From NCBI GenBank assembly GCA_903896675.1, contig CAITYU010000496.1, forward strand, positions 1 through 42,417: a stretch of DNA of 42,417 nucleotides, read 5' to 3'. The notes below the pieces were generated by a model. It was not told the origin of the DNA. It made no database searches and saw nothing but the letters and a program-made list of their open reading frames with translations. The translations under genes were made by a program, and so were the position numbers. The stretch comes from an uncultured Planctomycetaceae bacterium. Lineage in GTDB: Bacteria > Planctomycetota > Planctomycetia > Planctomycetales > Planctomycetaceae. The number at the start of each line of letters is the position of its first letter. Positions within the stretch are counted from its first letter, which is position 1. This document shows, one piece after another, positions 1 to 9,762 of the stretch.

Positions 1-541
1 CGAAGATTCGCCGCAACCGTTCGACCGTGACGCCATTGCTGGTACCGCGATAGGCCGTCGCTGCTGCAGAACCCTGACCGTGGATATCCACCAGCAGACC
101 GCGTGAGTGCGCTGCGAGAATGCGATTGACACTGCTGCGAGCAGCGTGATGGAAGGAGTCATAGACCTGGCGGGCTTTGGAGTGTTCAACTGCGATTTCG
201 GGAGGCCGATTGAAGTCGACATATTTGCGATGCACGCGTGAGATCACGCAGGACGGGCTGCCCGGGAGCTTCTCGTCCAGCAGCTCGACCACTCGCAAGG
301 CCAGCTCTTCCGTACCGGTGTCGCGTCCGGCGAAGAAACCGGAGGGTCCTTTTTTGAGGCCGTCGCCGGTACGCACAGGCACGTCCGTCAGATCCAGTTT
401 GCCACCGTGCGGGGCCGTAATCAGAATCGGGAGGTCGCCATCGCGGACAATCAGCAGGTCTTCGTCAGCCCGGCTGCCATCCAGTGACAGGCAGCAGCAG
501 AGCAGGGCCAGCCCCAGTCGGGCGGTGGAAGTGATGTGCAT
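1..541 (-). CDS. N-formylglutamate amidohydrolase-like secreted protein (3' end outside window)
   Basis: The first 180 residues of a minus-strand protein that runs off the left edge. An N-terminal hydrophobic segment (about residues 7-20, cysteine-rich, followed by SRADED) looks like a signal peptide, so the enzyme is probably exported. The N-formylglutamate amidohydrolase fold is recognised from ITAPHGG (41-47), VDFNRPP (108-114) and VDIHGQG (151-157), which hold the usual zinc-binding and catalytic His/Asp positions. Classical members hydrolyse N-formyl-L-glutamate, but many relatives are uncharacterised amidases or peptidases, and export argues against histidine catabolism. Start is the ATG at 541; no strong ribosome-binding site is visible. 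It is divergent from the DUF3127 gene. The family call is fairly firm, the substrate unknown. Confidence 0.8.
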   Translation of the reverse strand, partial: MHITSTARLGLALLCCCLSLDGSRADEDLLIVRDGDLPILITAPHGGKLDLTDVPVRTGDGLKKGPSGFFAGRDTGTEELALRVVELLDEKLPGSPSCVISRVHRKYVDFNRPPEIAVEHSKARQVYDSFHHAARSSVNRILAAHSRGLLVDIHGQGSAAATAYRGTSNGVTVERLRRIF

Positions 542-700
542 GGTGACAGCTCGAGCGGGATGAGGGTAGTAAGGCTGCGCGTGAAATGCCGAATTCAACG
601 CCGCGCTGAGAATTCTACTCAGCGCCCGCTGCAGAAACTCCCCGGAGCGTTATTTCCACCACTTTTTTCGAATTTGCCACCGATTACCAACACGCGGTGT

Positions 701-730
701 TTGATACCCCCCTAATTCAGTTTGTATACT
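701..730 (+). promoter_or_regulatory. sigma70-type promoter for the DUF3127 gene
   Basis: TTGATA (701-706) and TATACT (725-730) each match the -35 and -10 consensus in five of six positions, with an 18-bp spacer. Transcription would start near 737, leaving a leader of about 70 nt before the ATG at 809. Inside the leader, AAGAGA (740-745) and TCTCTT (757-762) could form a small hairpin. Prediction by eye only. Confidence 0.55.
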
Positions 731-808
731 ATACGTCGTAAGAGAGTACTGACACTTCTCTTTACAGGCATGACGCTTTCAGGTGCAGACGTGGAATACA
801 GGTGACTT

Positions 809-1183
809 ATGTCAGACTCCACAGTGTCAGGGCAGGTTCTGTTGATTGAACCTGTCCGCAGTTTCGGTCAGAGCGGTTTTCGGAAGCGGCTTGTTGTACT
901 CCAGCAGGCTCGCGGCAAAACGACGAACTACATTCCGCTGGATTTTGTGGGCGATGCCTGCAGTTCCGTGGATGACCTGCGGGAAGGGGACGTGATTCGC
1001 GTGACCTACCGCCTGTCGGGGCGTCGCTGGCAGCGTGACGAAACCGCAGAAGTGCGTTACTTTCTCAGCGTTGAGGCGCTGTCCTTCGACTTCGTCGAGG
1101 ACGCTCGACCGCCGGCTCGCCCATCGGGCGGGTCCGAACGTCGCGGCACCCGCAACGCTCAGACGGCGGACTCGCCATTCTGA
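809..1183 (+). CDS. DUF3127 domain protein (OB-fold, single-stranded-DNA-binding-like)
   Basis: A 124-residue protein. The first 95 or so residues follow the DUF3127 pattern: a first beta strand (VSGQVLLIEP), then FGQSGFRKRLVVL, a second half with IPLDFVGDACSSVD, a GDVIRVTYRLSGRRW motif and a closing YFLSVEAL strand. The family is a small OB-fold domain related to single-stranded nucleic-acid-binding proteins; its cellular role is not established. The last 30 residues are polar, rich in Arg/Pro/Gly/Ser and probably disordered, like the tails of SSB proteins. It has its own promoter (701-730) and is followed by a terminator-like hairpin (1230-1262), so it is probably monocistronic and separate from prfC. 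Confidence 0.85.
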   Translation: MSDSTVSGQVLLIEPVRSFGQSGFRKRLVVLQQARGKTTNYIPLDFVGDACSSVDDLREGDVIRVTYRLSGRRWQRDETAEVRYFLSVEALSFDFVEDARPPARPSGGSERRGTRNAQTADSPF

Positions 1184-1229
1184 CCGGTACCGTACTGCAA
1201 CCGCAGGTGCATGGTGGCACACAACTCAG

Positions 1230-1270
1230 CAGGAGCTCCCTTCCTTTCGAGGGGAGCTCCTGTTCTGTTT
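1230..1270 (+). terminator. Rho-independent terminator-like hairpin after the DUF3127 gene
   Basis: An 11-bp perfect stem (1230-1240 with 1252-1262; arms CAGGAGCTCCC and GGGAGCTCCTG) with an 11-nt loop, followed by TTCTGTTT. The stem is strong but the T-tract is interrupted, so it may terminate only partly. It lies between the DUF3127 stop codon and the prfC start. Confidence 0.55.
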
Positions 1271-1392
1271 CCCGGGCTTTGCCACCGTTCCGGACTCAGA
1301 CACCGAAATTCCCCGTGGTTGCCTGCCGACTGTCGAAACGGTATTCTGTCGCCCCGGTCAAATTCGAACCTTTTCGTCGGCTTAAGGCAACA

Positions 1393-3000
1393 ATGGCAGT
1401 TTCAGACCCTGTAGTGGCCCGCGAAGCAGCGCGGCGCAGAACTTTCGCGATCATTTCGCACCCTGACGCCGGCAAGACGACTTTGACCGAGAAACTGCTG
1501 TTGTACGGTGGTTGTATTGAAGCCGCAGGGGCGGTGCGTGGTCGCAAGAACCAGCGCGGTGCCACATCAGACTGGATGGAACTGGAGCGGCAGCGCGGTA
1601 TCTCGGTCAGTTCCACCTGCCTCGCCTTTGAATACGAAGGCGTCTCCATCAACCTGCTCGATACTCCGGGACACAAGGACTTCAGCGAGGACACGTATCG
1701 TACGCTGGTGGCTGCCGACTGTGCGGTGATGGTGCTGGACCTGGCCAATGGCGTAGAGACTCAGACGGAAAAACTGTTCAACGTCTGTCGTCTGCGGCGT
1801 ATTCCGGTGATCACTTTCATCAACAAGATGGATCGCCCTGGCAAACAGACTCTGGAAGTTCTTGAGGATATTGAGACAAAGCTGGGAATCCAGCCGGTGC
1901 CTGTGAACTGGCCATTGGGCACTGGCTTTGATTTCCGTGGAGTCATCCCTTTGGATACTCGCGAGGCCTGTATCTTCGAGACCCGCGATAATTCCCACCG
2001 TATCGCCGCTCGTGTGCAGCCGCTGGCCGAGTTGAATGAAGATTCGCTGCCAGCCGGCATCGTTGCGCAGGCTCGCGAAGAGGTCGAGCTGATCACTGAA
2101 GCCGGGACTGAGTGGGACCAGGCGCGGTTTCTGCGTGGCGAAATTACTCCGGTGTTCTTCGGATCAGCCCTGACCAACTACGGTGTGGAACAATTCCTGC
2201 GTGGCTTTCTGCATTACTGCCCGCAGCCGCGGGATCGTCAGAGTGAGTCGGGGCCGATCCTGGCAACGCGATCTGAATTCTCCGGATTCGTCTTCAAGAT
2301 TCAGGCGAATCTCGATCCTCGCCATCGTGACCGTATTGCCTTCGTTCGCGTGTGTTCAGGTCTGTTTCGTCGCGATATGGAAGTTTTTCATCCGCGATCG
2401 GGTCGCAGGATTCGGCTGAAGCGCGCCCATCGACTGTTCGGGCAGGAACGTGAAACGATGGATGAAGCGTTTCCCGGCGACATTATCGGACTGGTGAATC
2501 CCGGCGAATTTCTGCTTGGAGACACGATCTGCGAGGGTGCTCCGGTTGTTTACGAGCCGTTGCCGCAGTTTTCCCCTGAATTCTTCGCGATGCTGGTGTG
2601 CCCGGATACCAATCGTCGCAAGCAGTTTGAACGGGGATTGTCGCAGCTGCTGGAGGAAGGCGCGATTCAGGTCTTTCAGACGGCAAATTCGTCGGTAAGG
2701 CAGACCGTCCTGGCGGCGGTGGGAGAACTGCAGTTTGACGTGGTTCGATTCCGGCTGCAGTCAGAATACGACACTGAGACGGAAGTCCGCTGGCTGAACT
2801 ACAAGGTGGCCCGCTGGGTGGTAGCCAAACCCGGCTGTCGTTCCGAACTGCAGCTGTTGTCTTCCAGCCGGCAGGTGATTGATCAGTACGAGCAGCCGGC
2901 CGTGCTGTTTCAATCGGAGTGGGAAGCGCTGCACTGTCAGAAGCAGAACCCGGACTGGGAATTTCTGACAATGCGTTTCCGGACGACTCCAGCCAACTGA
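1393..3000 (+). CDS. prfC: Peptide chain release factor 3 (RF3)
   Basis: A 535-residue translational GTPase that recycles RF1/RF2 from the ribosome after peptide release. Visible motifs: G1 SHPDAGKT (22-29), the switch I region RGISVSST, G3 [12 protein letters not shown] and G4 NKMDR. The region [18 protein letters not shown]-like loop near residues 48-62 and EEGAIQVF near the C-terminal third separate RF3 from EF-G and other members. Length matches the family (about 530). The frame stays open upstream to 1207, but the ATG at 1393 is chosen because AAGG (1384-1387) lies just before it and homology begins about 16 residues later. purB starts 47 nt downstream, so the two may be co-transcribed. 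Confidence 0.95.
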   Translation: MAVSDPVVAREAARRRTFAIISHPDAGKTTLTEKLLLYGGCIEAAGAVRGRKNQRGATSDWMELERQRGISVSSTCLAFEYEGVSINLLDTPGHKDFSEDTYRTLVAADCAVMVLDLANGVETQTEKLFNVCRLRRIPVITFINKMDRPGKQTLEVLEDIETKLGIQPVPVNWPLGTGFDFRGVIPLDTREACIFETRDNSHRIAARVQPLAELNEDSLPAGIVAQAREEVELITEAGTEWDQARFLRGEITPVFFGSALTNYGVEQFLRGFLHYCPQPRDRQSESGPILATRSEFSGFVFKIQANLDPRHRDRIAFVRVCSGLFRRDMEVFHPRSGRRIRLKRAHRLFGQERETMDEAFPGDIIGLVNPGEFLLGDTICEGAPVVYEPLPQFSPEFFAMLVCPDTNRRKQFERGLSQLLEEGAIQVFQTANSSVRQTVLAAVGELQFDVVRFRLQSEYDTETEVRWLNYKVARWVVAKPGCRSELQLLSSSRQVIDQYEQPAVLFQSEWEALHCQKQNPDWEFLTMRFRTTPAN

Positions 3001-3047
3001 CCATTGACCTGTTCCCATACTTCAGCCGATCTGAAGGAGCCGCGACT

Positions 3048-4478
3048 GTGGCCCATGACGTTTATGACAACCCGCTGATTACTCGATACGCTTCCCGCGA
3101 GATGGCTCGCATCTGGTCAGCCCAGAGCAAGCATTCGACATGGCGACGTCTCTGGATTGCACTCGCGGAATGCCAGCAGGAGCTGGGCCTCGCAATTACA
3201 AATCCGCAGTTGCAGCAGATGCGCGAGACGGTTGATGCAATCGACTTTGACGTCGCAGCCGGCTATGAAAAGCAATTGCGCCACGATGTCATGGCGCATG
3301 TCTATGCGTGGGGTGATCAGGTGCCTCTGGCGCGGCCGATTATTCACCTCGGTGCCACCAGTTGCTTCGTTACCGATAATTCTGAACTGATACAGATGCG
3401 TGAAAGCCTGCTGCTGCTGCGCAAACGCCTCGTGCAGGTGATTGATCAGCTGGCCACATTTGCCGCTCAGTACCGCAGCCTGCCATGCCTCGGTTTCACA
3501 CATCTGCAGTCCGCCCAGCCGGTGACCGTGGGCAAACGCGCCGTACTGTGGTGCTGGGACCTGCTGCTGGATCTTGAAGAGCTGGAACATCGCCTGAAGA
3601 CTCTGCGATTCCGGGGTGTCAAAGGCACAACCGGCACGCAGGCCTCATTCCTGTCCCTCTTCGGCGGTGATCACGGAAAGGTAGAGGAGCTGGATCGGCG
3701 CGTGACAGCACGCATGGGTTTCACTGAAGCTCACCCGGTCACCGGGCAGACGTATTCACGCAAGTCCGACTCGCAGGTGATGGCTTTTCTGAACGGGCTG
3801 GCTCAGTCCTGCCACAAGGCCGGGACCGACATCCGAATTCTGCAGCATCGCAGGGAGATTGAGGAGCCGTTTGAGAAGTCGCAGATTGGTTCATCCGCGA
3901 TGGCTTACAAACGAAATCCCATGCGCAGCGAACGCATGTGTTCGCTGGCGCGTTTTGCCATGAGTCTGCAGGCCGGGATCGACGCCACCATGGCGACTCA
4001 ATGGATGGAACGCACGCTCGACGACAGTGCGATTCGGCGTCTGGCGATTCCACAGGCATTCCTCGCAGCGGATGCCTGCCTGATTCTGTACCGCAACATT
4101 TCTGACGGTCTGGTGGTATATCCCAAAACCATCGCTCGCAATCTGGAAGCGGAGTTGCCTTTCATGGCAACAGAAGAGATTCTGATGGCTGGGGTGCAGG
4201 CTGGCGGGGATCGTCAGGAGTTGCACGAAGTCATCAGGACTCACAGCCAGGCAGCGGCGGACCGGGTGAAGCGAGAGGCGTTACCGAACGATCTGCTGCA
4301 GCGGCTGGAGGCCGATCCGGCATTCTCGGGCGTCGACGTGACCGGCACTCTTGATGCTGCCAGGTTCACCGGTCGGTCGGCTGAGCAGGTGGACAGGTTC
4401 CTCAGTGAGCATATCGAACCACTGCGTCGCAGATATGCCATGGATCTGACCGGCCCATCGGAGTCATTGCGAGTCTGA
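3048..4478 (+). CDS. purB: Adenylosuccinate lyase, human-type
   Basis: A 476-residue member of the fumarase/aspartase superfamily that acts twice in purine synthesis, cleaving SAICAR to AICAR plus fumarate and adenylosuccinate to AMP plus fumarate. The superfamily signature is [15 protein letters not shown] (from residue 281); [14 protein letters not shown] and [12 protein letters not shown] are other substrate-binding segments. Length and the signature wording resemble animal ADSL more than the roughly 430-residue Bacillus type. Start is GTG 3048, with GAAGGAG (3033-3039) 8 nt upstream; the nearby ATG at 3055 is out of frame. An open extension back to 2919 would overlap prfC and shows no homology. 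It follows prfC by 47 nt. Confidence 0.95.
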   Translation: MAHDVYDNPLITRYASREMARIWSAQSKHSTWRRLWIALAECQQELGLAITNPQLQQMRETVDAIDFDVAAGYEKQLRHDVMAHVYAWGDQVPLARPIIHLGATSCFVTDNSELIQMRESLLLLRKRLVQVIDQLATFAAQYRSLPCLGFTHLQSAQPVTVGKRAVLWCWDLLLDLEELEHRLKTLRFRGVKGTTGTQASFLSLFGGDHGKVEELDRRVTARMGFTEAHPVTGQTYSRKSDSQVMAFLNGLAQSCHKAGTDIRILQHRREIEEPFEKSQIGSSAMAYKRNPMRSERMCSLARFAMSLQAGIDATMATQWMERTLDDSAIRRLAIPQAFLAADACLILYRNISDGLVVYPKTIARNLEAELPFMATEEILMAGVQAGGDRQELHEVIRTHSQAAADRVKREALPNDLLQRLEADPAFSGVDVTGTLDAARFTGRSAEQVDRFLSEHIEPLRRRYAMDLTGPSESLRV

Positions 4479-4710
4479 GTGCCGGGCGCCGGAAAAGGTT
4501 GTTCTGTACTTCCCTGGATCACTCCTGCTGATTCCGGTCAGGACTGCCGCGCGTGCAGTTTCCCGGGGATCTTTGGCTGTCTCTGTCCGTTTACAGTTGC
4601 AGGTCTCCGCGCTTCCTGAGATGCTCATTCAGGACTACCGCGGTGCGATTGTCCTGGATGCTGGCGCCATCATCCTCATTTCGACCGTCATTCATCCGGC
4701 AGTTTGCTGT

Positions 4711-6183
4711 ATGTCTGCAGAAACGCGTAAGAATGTGTCTGTCCCGACTGGTGCCCAGACTGCCGATGTGCCCCGCATCGGTGGTGCTGCGGGTGTTGGT
4801 GCGGGGCTGATTGTCCAGTTACTCTCGGCAGCGGCCTGCTTTCTGGGTGCGTGGGTATTGCCGCATCGTTTCCCTGATCTTGAGCCGATGTATCGGCAAT
4901 TACTGATTGCGGGGGGACTGCTGCTGCTGGCGATCGCCGGACTGACGCTCAGATTCCGCCGGCGACTGACACAGATTGCGATGCGACTGGGCTTTGAATC
5001 GCGTTTGCTGTTACCACGTGAGGGACTCGTCTATCTGGCGATGATGCTGGTGATTGCGGTCGCGGCGCTGACCGGGGGCAACCCGGATACTGGAAACATG
5101 CTGCTGCTGGTCTTTGGTCTGATGGCCGGACCGTTCGTAGTCAACGGCTGGATTGTCGTGCTGATGCTGCTGAAGCTGCGGGTGGAGCGAACTGCGCCTG
5201 AGATGGCCGAAGCGGGTGCGATTTTCCGTGTCGCGGTTTCGGTCAGCAACCTGCGTCCGCTGCTGTCATCGCACCTGCTGCTGGTCCACGATCAGTTGTC
5301 GGGGCCAGGTGGTGAACAGCAGCCTCGTGTTCTGTTCATGAAAATCAGTCCTGGTGAAAGACGGACCGCCGAATACCAGCTGCGGATTGCCACTCGTGGA
5401 ATTTACAATCTTGGACCGGTCAAAGTCAGTTCGCAGTTTCCGCTGGGCATCGGGGAAAAGCACCAGACCTTTCAACTGCAGCAGACTCTTACCATTTACC
5501 CGGCTCCGGCTCGTCTGCTGTCCGGCTGGCGACTGCGCGAGGATGAGCTGGCGGCGGCGGCACATTCCCGCATGCGCAATCACGGAGCAGCCGAGGACGA
5601 GTTTTATGGCATCCGGGAGTATCGTGCGGGAGACAACCACAGGGCCGTGCACTGGCGCAGTTCTGCTCGCACTGGCCAGTTGATGGTACGTGAGCAGCGG
5701 CCGGTGCGGCGTGCTGAACTGGTGGTCCTGCTGGATCTGTTCGCTGAAACGGAAGTGGCGGGGCATGAACTGGAGTTGGCAGTGTCATTCACCTCAGCGT
5801 TGTGCCTGCAGAGTTCATCGCAGAGTGCGTGGCAACTGCAGCGGATCTGTATCGCAGGTGCACAGTACGTTCGAATTGAGTCGGCCGGGACGGCTGCATT
5901 TCGTGAGGCCGCGCTCAAATCGCTGGCTGATTGTCAGGCATCGCCCACGCCGTCGCTGCAACTGTTACTTGGGGAGGGTCTGCGAGCCGGTCGGGGACGA
6001 AGAGTGATTCTGCTGCTGACCCCGCGTCCGGCCACGATCCGCAGTGAACTGCAGCGATTGGCAGTCAGTGGTCAGGCTGCAGTCAGTGCAGCCGGCGTCA
6101 CGATCATGTCAACGGAACATGGCGAGCTGCTGCGATACTGCACTCCGCCACACGTCGAACTCGTCGCAGCAGGAGCGGTCTGA
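4711..6183 (+). CDS. DUF58 domain membrane protein
   Basis: About 490 residues. Several hydrophobic segments in the first 170 residues (GLIVQLLSAAACFLGAWVL, LLIAGGLLLLAIAGL and the pair around GLVYLAMMLVIAVAAL and LLLVFGLMAGPFVV) anchor the protein. A soluble region follows with the DUF58 hallmark from residue 297: EFYGIREYRAGDNHRAVHW, then SSARTGQLMVREQ. DUF58 is a von Willebrand-A-like domain usually found with MoxR ATPases and TgpA-like transglutaminases; its biochemical role is unclear. Here only the transglutaminase partner is present: its ATG overlaps this stop by one base, which implies translational coupling. The start is uncertain; ATG 4711 is preferred, with ATG 4621 and TTG 4573 in the same frame. 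Confidence 0.88.
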   Translation: MSAETRKNVSVPTGAQTADVPRIGGAAGVGAGLIVQLLSAAACFLGAWVLPHRFPDLEPMYRQLLIAGGLLLLAIAGLTLRFRRRLTQIAMRLGFESRLLLPREGLVYLAMMLVIAVAALTGGNPDTGNMLLLVFGLMAGPFVVNGWIVVLMLLKLRVERTAPEMAEAGAIFRVAVSVSNLRPLLSSHLLLVHDQLSGPGGEQQPRVLFMKISPGERRTAEYQLRIATRGIYNLGPVKVSSQFPLGIGEKHQTFQLQQTLTIYPAPARLLSGWRLREDELAAAAHSRMRNHGAAEDEFYGIREYRAGDNHRAVHWRSSARTGQLMVREQRPVRRAELVVLLDLFAETEVAGHELELAVSFTSALCLQSSSQSAWQLQRICIAGAQYVRIESAGTAAFREAALKSLADCQASPTPSLQLLLGEGLRAGRGRRVILLLTPRPATIRSELQRLAVSGQAAVSAAGVTIMSTEHGELLRYCTPPHVELVAAGAV

Positions 6184-8693
6184 TGAACCAAACACTGCTG
6201 ACCGTCGCCGACCAGCGTCTGAAATTAACGTTCTCAGCCAGTGTTTTCAGCATGGTCACTGCGTCGGCCCTGATTCTGGCTTCCGGTCAGGACCGCATGA
6301 TGCCTCCGGCACTCACACCTCTGGTGGCCCTCATCGGGCTGGGTCCGGAGCGTTTGCAGCAGCGACTCCGTCTGTCTGTGCTGATGGCCAACCTGCTGGG
6401 TCTGGCGTCGCTCTACGTGGCCGGTCAGCGGTTTACTGGCAGCAACTTTCAGCGACTGACAGCCGGCACAGACCTGTTGATCTTTCTGACGTGGATTGTT
6501 CTGCTGATGTCGAAGAGCAGCCGCCAGTACTGGTGGCTGATTGCGCTGAGCATGCTGCAGTGCACGGCCACTGCTGTGATTTCCACAAGCCTGTCCTACG
6601 GCCTGACGACATTCCTGTTTGCCCTGCTGATGATGTGGACTCTGGCAATCTTCTCGCTGGCTCGAGCCCGTCAACTGGTGATGCCGGAATCGACGGCAGC
6701 GGCAGTTGATCGCGAAAATCCAGCGAATTCCCCTGCCCGGTGGAGACGCTGGCGACCCTCCCGCCGCTGGATCCTGTCGTTCCTCGGACTGGCTCGGCCT
6801 GCTGCGACCACCGCTGCAGTCAGTGGTCCACCGGAAATCTCTGTCCTGCACGGCAGCGATTACGGATCGCAGCAGTCGTGGACCGGGCCGCGATTTGCGG
6901 CGCTGGTGACAGGCTGCTGGATGCTGTCCATCGTCGTCGCCATGTTCGTATTTGCCGCATTTCCCCGCATCAACGTGTCGGCCAGTGGAGTACTCAGCGA
7001 ATCCTTCCCGGATGACGTGGGGGGACTTGCTGCCACGGGCTATGCAGGCACTGTTCGACTGGGTGAATACGGTCGACTGCTGCCGGACAATCGTCGCGTG
7101 ATGACATTCACCATTACGGACATTCGGACCGGTCAACGCCTGCCAGTGGAGACTCTTGAAAGAGAAATGGAGATGGATGAGCTTCTGTTGAGAGGTTCAG
7201 CGGCATCCTTCTACACAAATGGTCGCTGGCTGCCCGGCCCCGGTAATCGCAGCAGCGGGCTGCCACCGCAGCCGTTCCACAGAAATGCGCCGGCTGATTT
7301 CATACTTGAATTCTCGCACGATCCACCAGTTCCACCATCCGCCTTTGCACCTTTCCCCATGACTTCAATTGAACCCGCCGGTGGCAGAAAGATCAATGAA
7401 CGCAACTGGAACAACTCCCTGAACTGGAACATCACTGACTCAGACACTCCCACGGACAACTGCTCCTGGAAAGTCCGCTGTGTCTCCCGTCTGCGTCACC
7501 CGGAAATCGGATTCCCGTGGTGGACTCCCGACTATAACCGAGCCGAGATGCGCAGCGGGACGCAGCAGCGTTCACTGCAGTTGCGCGCTTCGGCCAGCTA
7601 CATCACCGATGATCTCCGCAATCGACTCCCGCGACTTTACGAGACGGCTCGACAACTGTGCCGCAAGGAAAATCAAAAACTCACCGATCGGCAGTGTGTG
7701 GATCGCATCCTCGCATACCTCAGTACCGCAAATGGTTTCCGCTACAGCCTCGATCGACCATCCGTCAGCCTCGATCTGGACCCGATTGAGCAGTTTCTTT
7801 TTGAGTCCCGGGAAGGGCACTGCGAATACTTTGCCTCAGCCTGCGTACTGCTCCTTCAGGCAGCAGGAATTCCATCCCGCCTTGTGATGGGCTACAGCGG
7901 CTGCGAATTGAATCCCGCCACAGATCAGTACGAAGTTCGCAGCCGTCATGCCCATGCGTGGGCGGAAGTCTGGCTCTCCGGAACATGGGTAACTCTGGAC
8001 CCGACACCCGGCCCCCAGCGTCAGGCAGAACGCGAGGCCATCGCCGATCGTTCCGTACTGTCGTCGTTTCAGGCTGCACTTTCGGATCTGTGGACCGGTA
8101 ACGTCAGCAGCATGTCGGCCGAACGTCAGAAACAGTTCTTCAGCCCACTGCTGAATTCCTGGACATCCATTATTTCAAGCGTTCGCAGTGAAGGTGTGGT
8201 ACCAGTCCTGCAGAATGCCGTAAGGTCTTCGTTCGCGGCTCCAAAAACGTGGCACGACTGGAAAATCATCCTGCCGGCTGTGCTGCTGCTGGCAGGTGCA
8301 GGCTACTGGGCACAGCGTCGCTGGTACATCCTGCAACGGCTGCTGGCAGGAATTCCATTGCTGCGTCAAATTGGGGGAGCCAGCCCTCGTACGTCCGCTG
8401 TTGCCTTCTACGACACATTCTCCGGCCTGTGCCAGCGAGCGGGACTGAAACGCGGTGAATCCCTGACCGCCATCGAGTTCTGCCGACAGGCAGAACTGAC
8501 GTTTGCCATGCAGCTTATGCAGGCAGAAGCCAGCGACCTGCCCGCACGCATCGCAGACGCATTCAACCGACTGCGTTTCGGCGGAATCCAGCCGGAACAG
8601 GACGAAGCCATTCGGATCAGCACTGACCTGCAGGCCTTCGACGCCGCGCTGCGATCCACAGCAGATCAGGGCGATGCCACAGACCCCGCATAA
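6183..8693 (+). CDS. TgpA-like membrane transglutaminase (DUF3488 plus transglutaminase core)
   Basis: An 836-residue membrane protein. Hydrophobic helices fill the N-terminal 250 residues (TgpA_N/DUF3488-like), followed by an extracytoplasmic domain with a transglutaminase-like Cys-His-Asp triad: Cys547 in GHCEYFAS, His591 in RHAHAWAEVW and Asp606 in LDPTPG. One more helix near residue 700 precedes a cytoplasmic C-terminal region resembling DUF4129. Family members are cysteine proteases or acyl-transferring enzymes facing the periplasm; Pseudomonas TgpA is reported essential there, and the substrate is unknown here. The start overlaps the DUF58 stop by one base (TGATG), so the two are co-translated. 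It converges with the isomerase gene, with only 2 bp between the stop codons. Confidence 0.9.
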   Translation: MNQTLLTVADQRLKLTFSASVFSMVTASALILASGQDRMMPPALTPLVALIGLGPERLQQRLRLSVLMANLLGLASLYVAGQRFTGSNFQRLTAGTDLLIFLTWIVLLMSKSSRQYWWLIALSMLQCTATAVISTSLSYGLTTFLFALLMMWTLAIFSLARARQLVMPESTAAAVDRENPANSPARWRRWRPSRRWILSFLGLARPAATTAAVSGPPEISVLHGSDYGSQQSWTGPRFAALVTGCWMLSIVVAMFVFAAFPRINVSASGVLSESFPDDVGGLAATGYAGTVRLGEYGRLLPDNRRVMTFTITDIRTGQRLPVETLEREMEMDELLLRGSAASFYTNGRWLPGPGNRSSGLPPQPFHRNAPADFILEFSHDPPVPPSAFAPFPMTSIEPAGGRKINERNWNNSLNWNITDSDTPTDNCSWKVRCVSRLRHPEIGFPWWTPDYNRAEMRSGTQQRSLQLRASASYITDDLRNRLPRLYETARQLCRKENQKLTDRQCVDRILAYLSTANGFRYSLDRPSVSLDLDPIEQFLFESREGHCEYFASACVLLLQAAGIPSRLVMGYSGCELNPATDQYEVRSRHAHAWAEVWLSGTWVTLDPTPGPQRQAEREAIADRSVLSSFQAALSDLWTGNVSSMSAERQKQFFSPLLNSWTSIISSVRSEGVVPVLQNAVRSSFAAPKTWHDWKIILPAVLLLAGAGYWAQRRWYILQRLLAGIPLLRQIGGASPRTSAVAFYDTFSGLCQRAGLKRGESLTAIEFCRQAELTFAMQLMQAEASDLPARIADAFNRLRFGGIQPEQDEAIRISTDLQAFDAALRSTADQGDATDPA

Positions 8694-8695
8694 AA

Positions 8696-9439
8696 CTACA
8701 TCATACTGGTCAGCAGCAGACGCAGTTTTCGCAGTTCTCGCAGGCGGTCATCTCCCTGCAGAGTCCCGGGCAGCAGATCCACCGAAATCGATCGATTGTA
8801 ATTCTGCTGACGCAGCATTGCGATAATGCGGCCGTAATCCACTTCTCCCAACCCAGCCGGTACCTGCAGATCGGTCACGGATGTGTCCCGAAGATGCACG
8901 TGCAGCACGTGAGGCAAAGTCACGTCAAAATCGACAACACCACCGGGGCGACAGATGAAGTAGCTGGGATCCAGCGTGATACCGACACCCCTCGCCGCCC
9001 GACAAAGCTCCACCGCTGTGTGCGGATCCTCTGCCAGAGTCCCGGTTCGCGTCAGGATGGACATACGAATGCCGGCGTGATGGCAGATCGCATTCCGTTC
9101 CCGCAAACGATCCACTTCACTGTTGAAAGGCGTTCCGCGAGGAGAGGATTCGATGGTCAGCTGGGCGACTTTCAACAACTGAGCGTACCGCACAAGCCCC
9201 GTGAAAGTCGGGATATCAGGTTCGCTTTCAACGAAAACCGCGACTGCGGACAGCCTGCTGGCGTCTTTCAGCTGCATGGCATGGCCTTCAGGGTCCGCAG
9301 CCACCGCCGACATCTTCAGTTGGTCGCTGGAGTCCTTGAAGCAGATTTCGATCTTATCGAAGCCCAGTTCCTGAACCTGCAGGCAGGCAGCCGGGAACGC
9401 TTGATCCCAGAGACTTCGCGTTGAGACTGCGAGATGCAC
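8696..9439 (-). CDS. Sugar phosphate isomerase/epimerase family protein (TIM barrel)
   Basis: A 247-residue AP_endonuc_2/xylose-isomerase-like TIM barrel. It begins directly with the first strand (LAVSTRSLWDQAFPAAC) and helix (QELGFDKIEICF). Candidate metal ligands sit at strand ends: Glu in QLTIESSPRG, Asp in GITLDPSYFICRP, His in VLHVHLRDTS and a late Asp in ISVDLLPG. Such enzymes isomerise or epimerise sugars, inosose or hydroxypyruvate; the substrate cannot be told here. Start is GTG 9439, because AGGGAGGA lies 4-5 nt upstream on the minus strand; the open frame continues to 9691 without homology. Monocistronic and convergent with the transglutaminase gene. Confidence 0.85.
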   Translation of the reverse strand: MHLAVSTRSLWDQAFPAACLQVQELGFDKIEICFKDSSDQLKMSAVAADPEGHAMQLKDASRLSAVAVFVESEPDIPTFTGLVRYAQLLKVAQLTIESSPRGTPFNSEVDRLRERNAICHHAGIRMSILTRTGTLAEDPHTAVELCRAARGVGITLDPSYFICRPGGVVDFDVTLPHVLHVHLRDTSVTDLQVPAGLGEVDYGRIIAMLRQQNYNRSISVDLLPGTLQGDDRLRELRKLRLLLTSMM

Positions 9440-9762
9440 CGATTCCTCCCTGAACAACGTAAACTGAATCCAGAGTAACACTTGCAAAAAACACGGTTCA
9501 GCGGGCAGCAGTCCCGCCTGAGCGTCACCGGACTGTATGCTGACCTCCCCGTTTTCGCAAGACCTTCTAAACTTCCTGGAATTCTGGCGACGGAATTGGA
9601 GGGATTTTGCATGATTCGACGGTTGTTCTGCCGATAACGAATAACAGAAGTGTATCAGCAGGGGCGATCCCGGCAGGGATTTCGCCATCACAGACGCTGC
9701 TGAACCGTCGAGCAGTGAGGTGCCGGCGGTAATTCCGGGGGGGACACGAGGGAGTGGGATTC
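9440..9762. other. Divergent intergenic region with two hairpins
   Basis: A 323-bp gap between the minus-strand isomerase and the plus-strand lipoprotein gene. On the minus strand a stem of seven pairs with one bulged base (9499-9505 with 9513-9520, 7-nt loop) is followed 7 nt later by six T (A9486-9491 on the plus strand), which could act as a leader attenuator for the isomerase. On the plus strand a 9-bp stem with a 2-nt bulge (9663-9671 with 9676-9686, loop GGCA) sits in the leader of the lipoprotein gene. I found no convincing promoter and no ORF. Confidence 0.35.

Noticed and set aside
177-563. Plus-strand open frame of 128 codons at the left end
   Set aside because: It is antisense to the N-formylglutamate amidohydrolase-like gene, whose motifs are clear; the plus-strand translation is Ser/Arg-rich with no recognisable fold.
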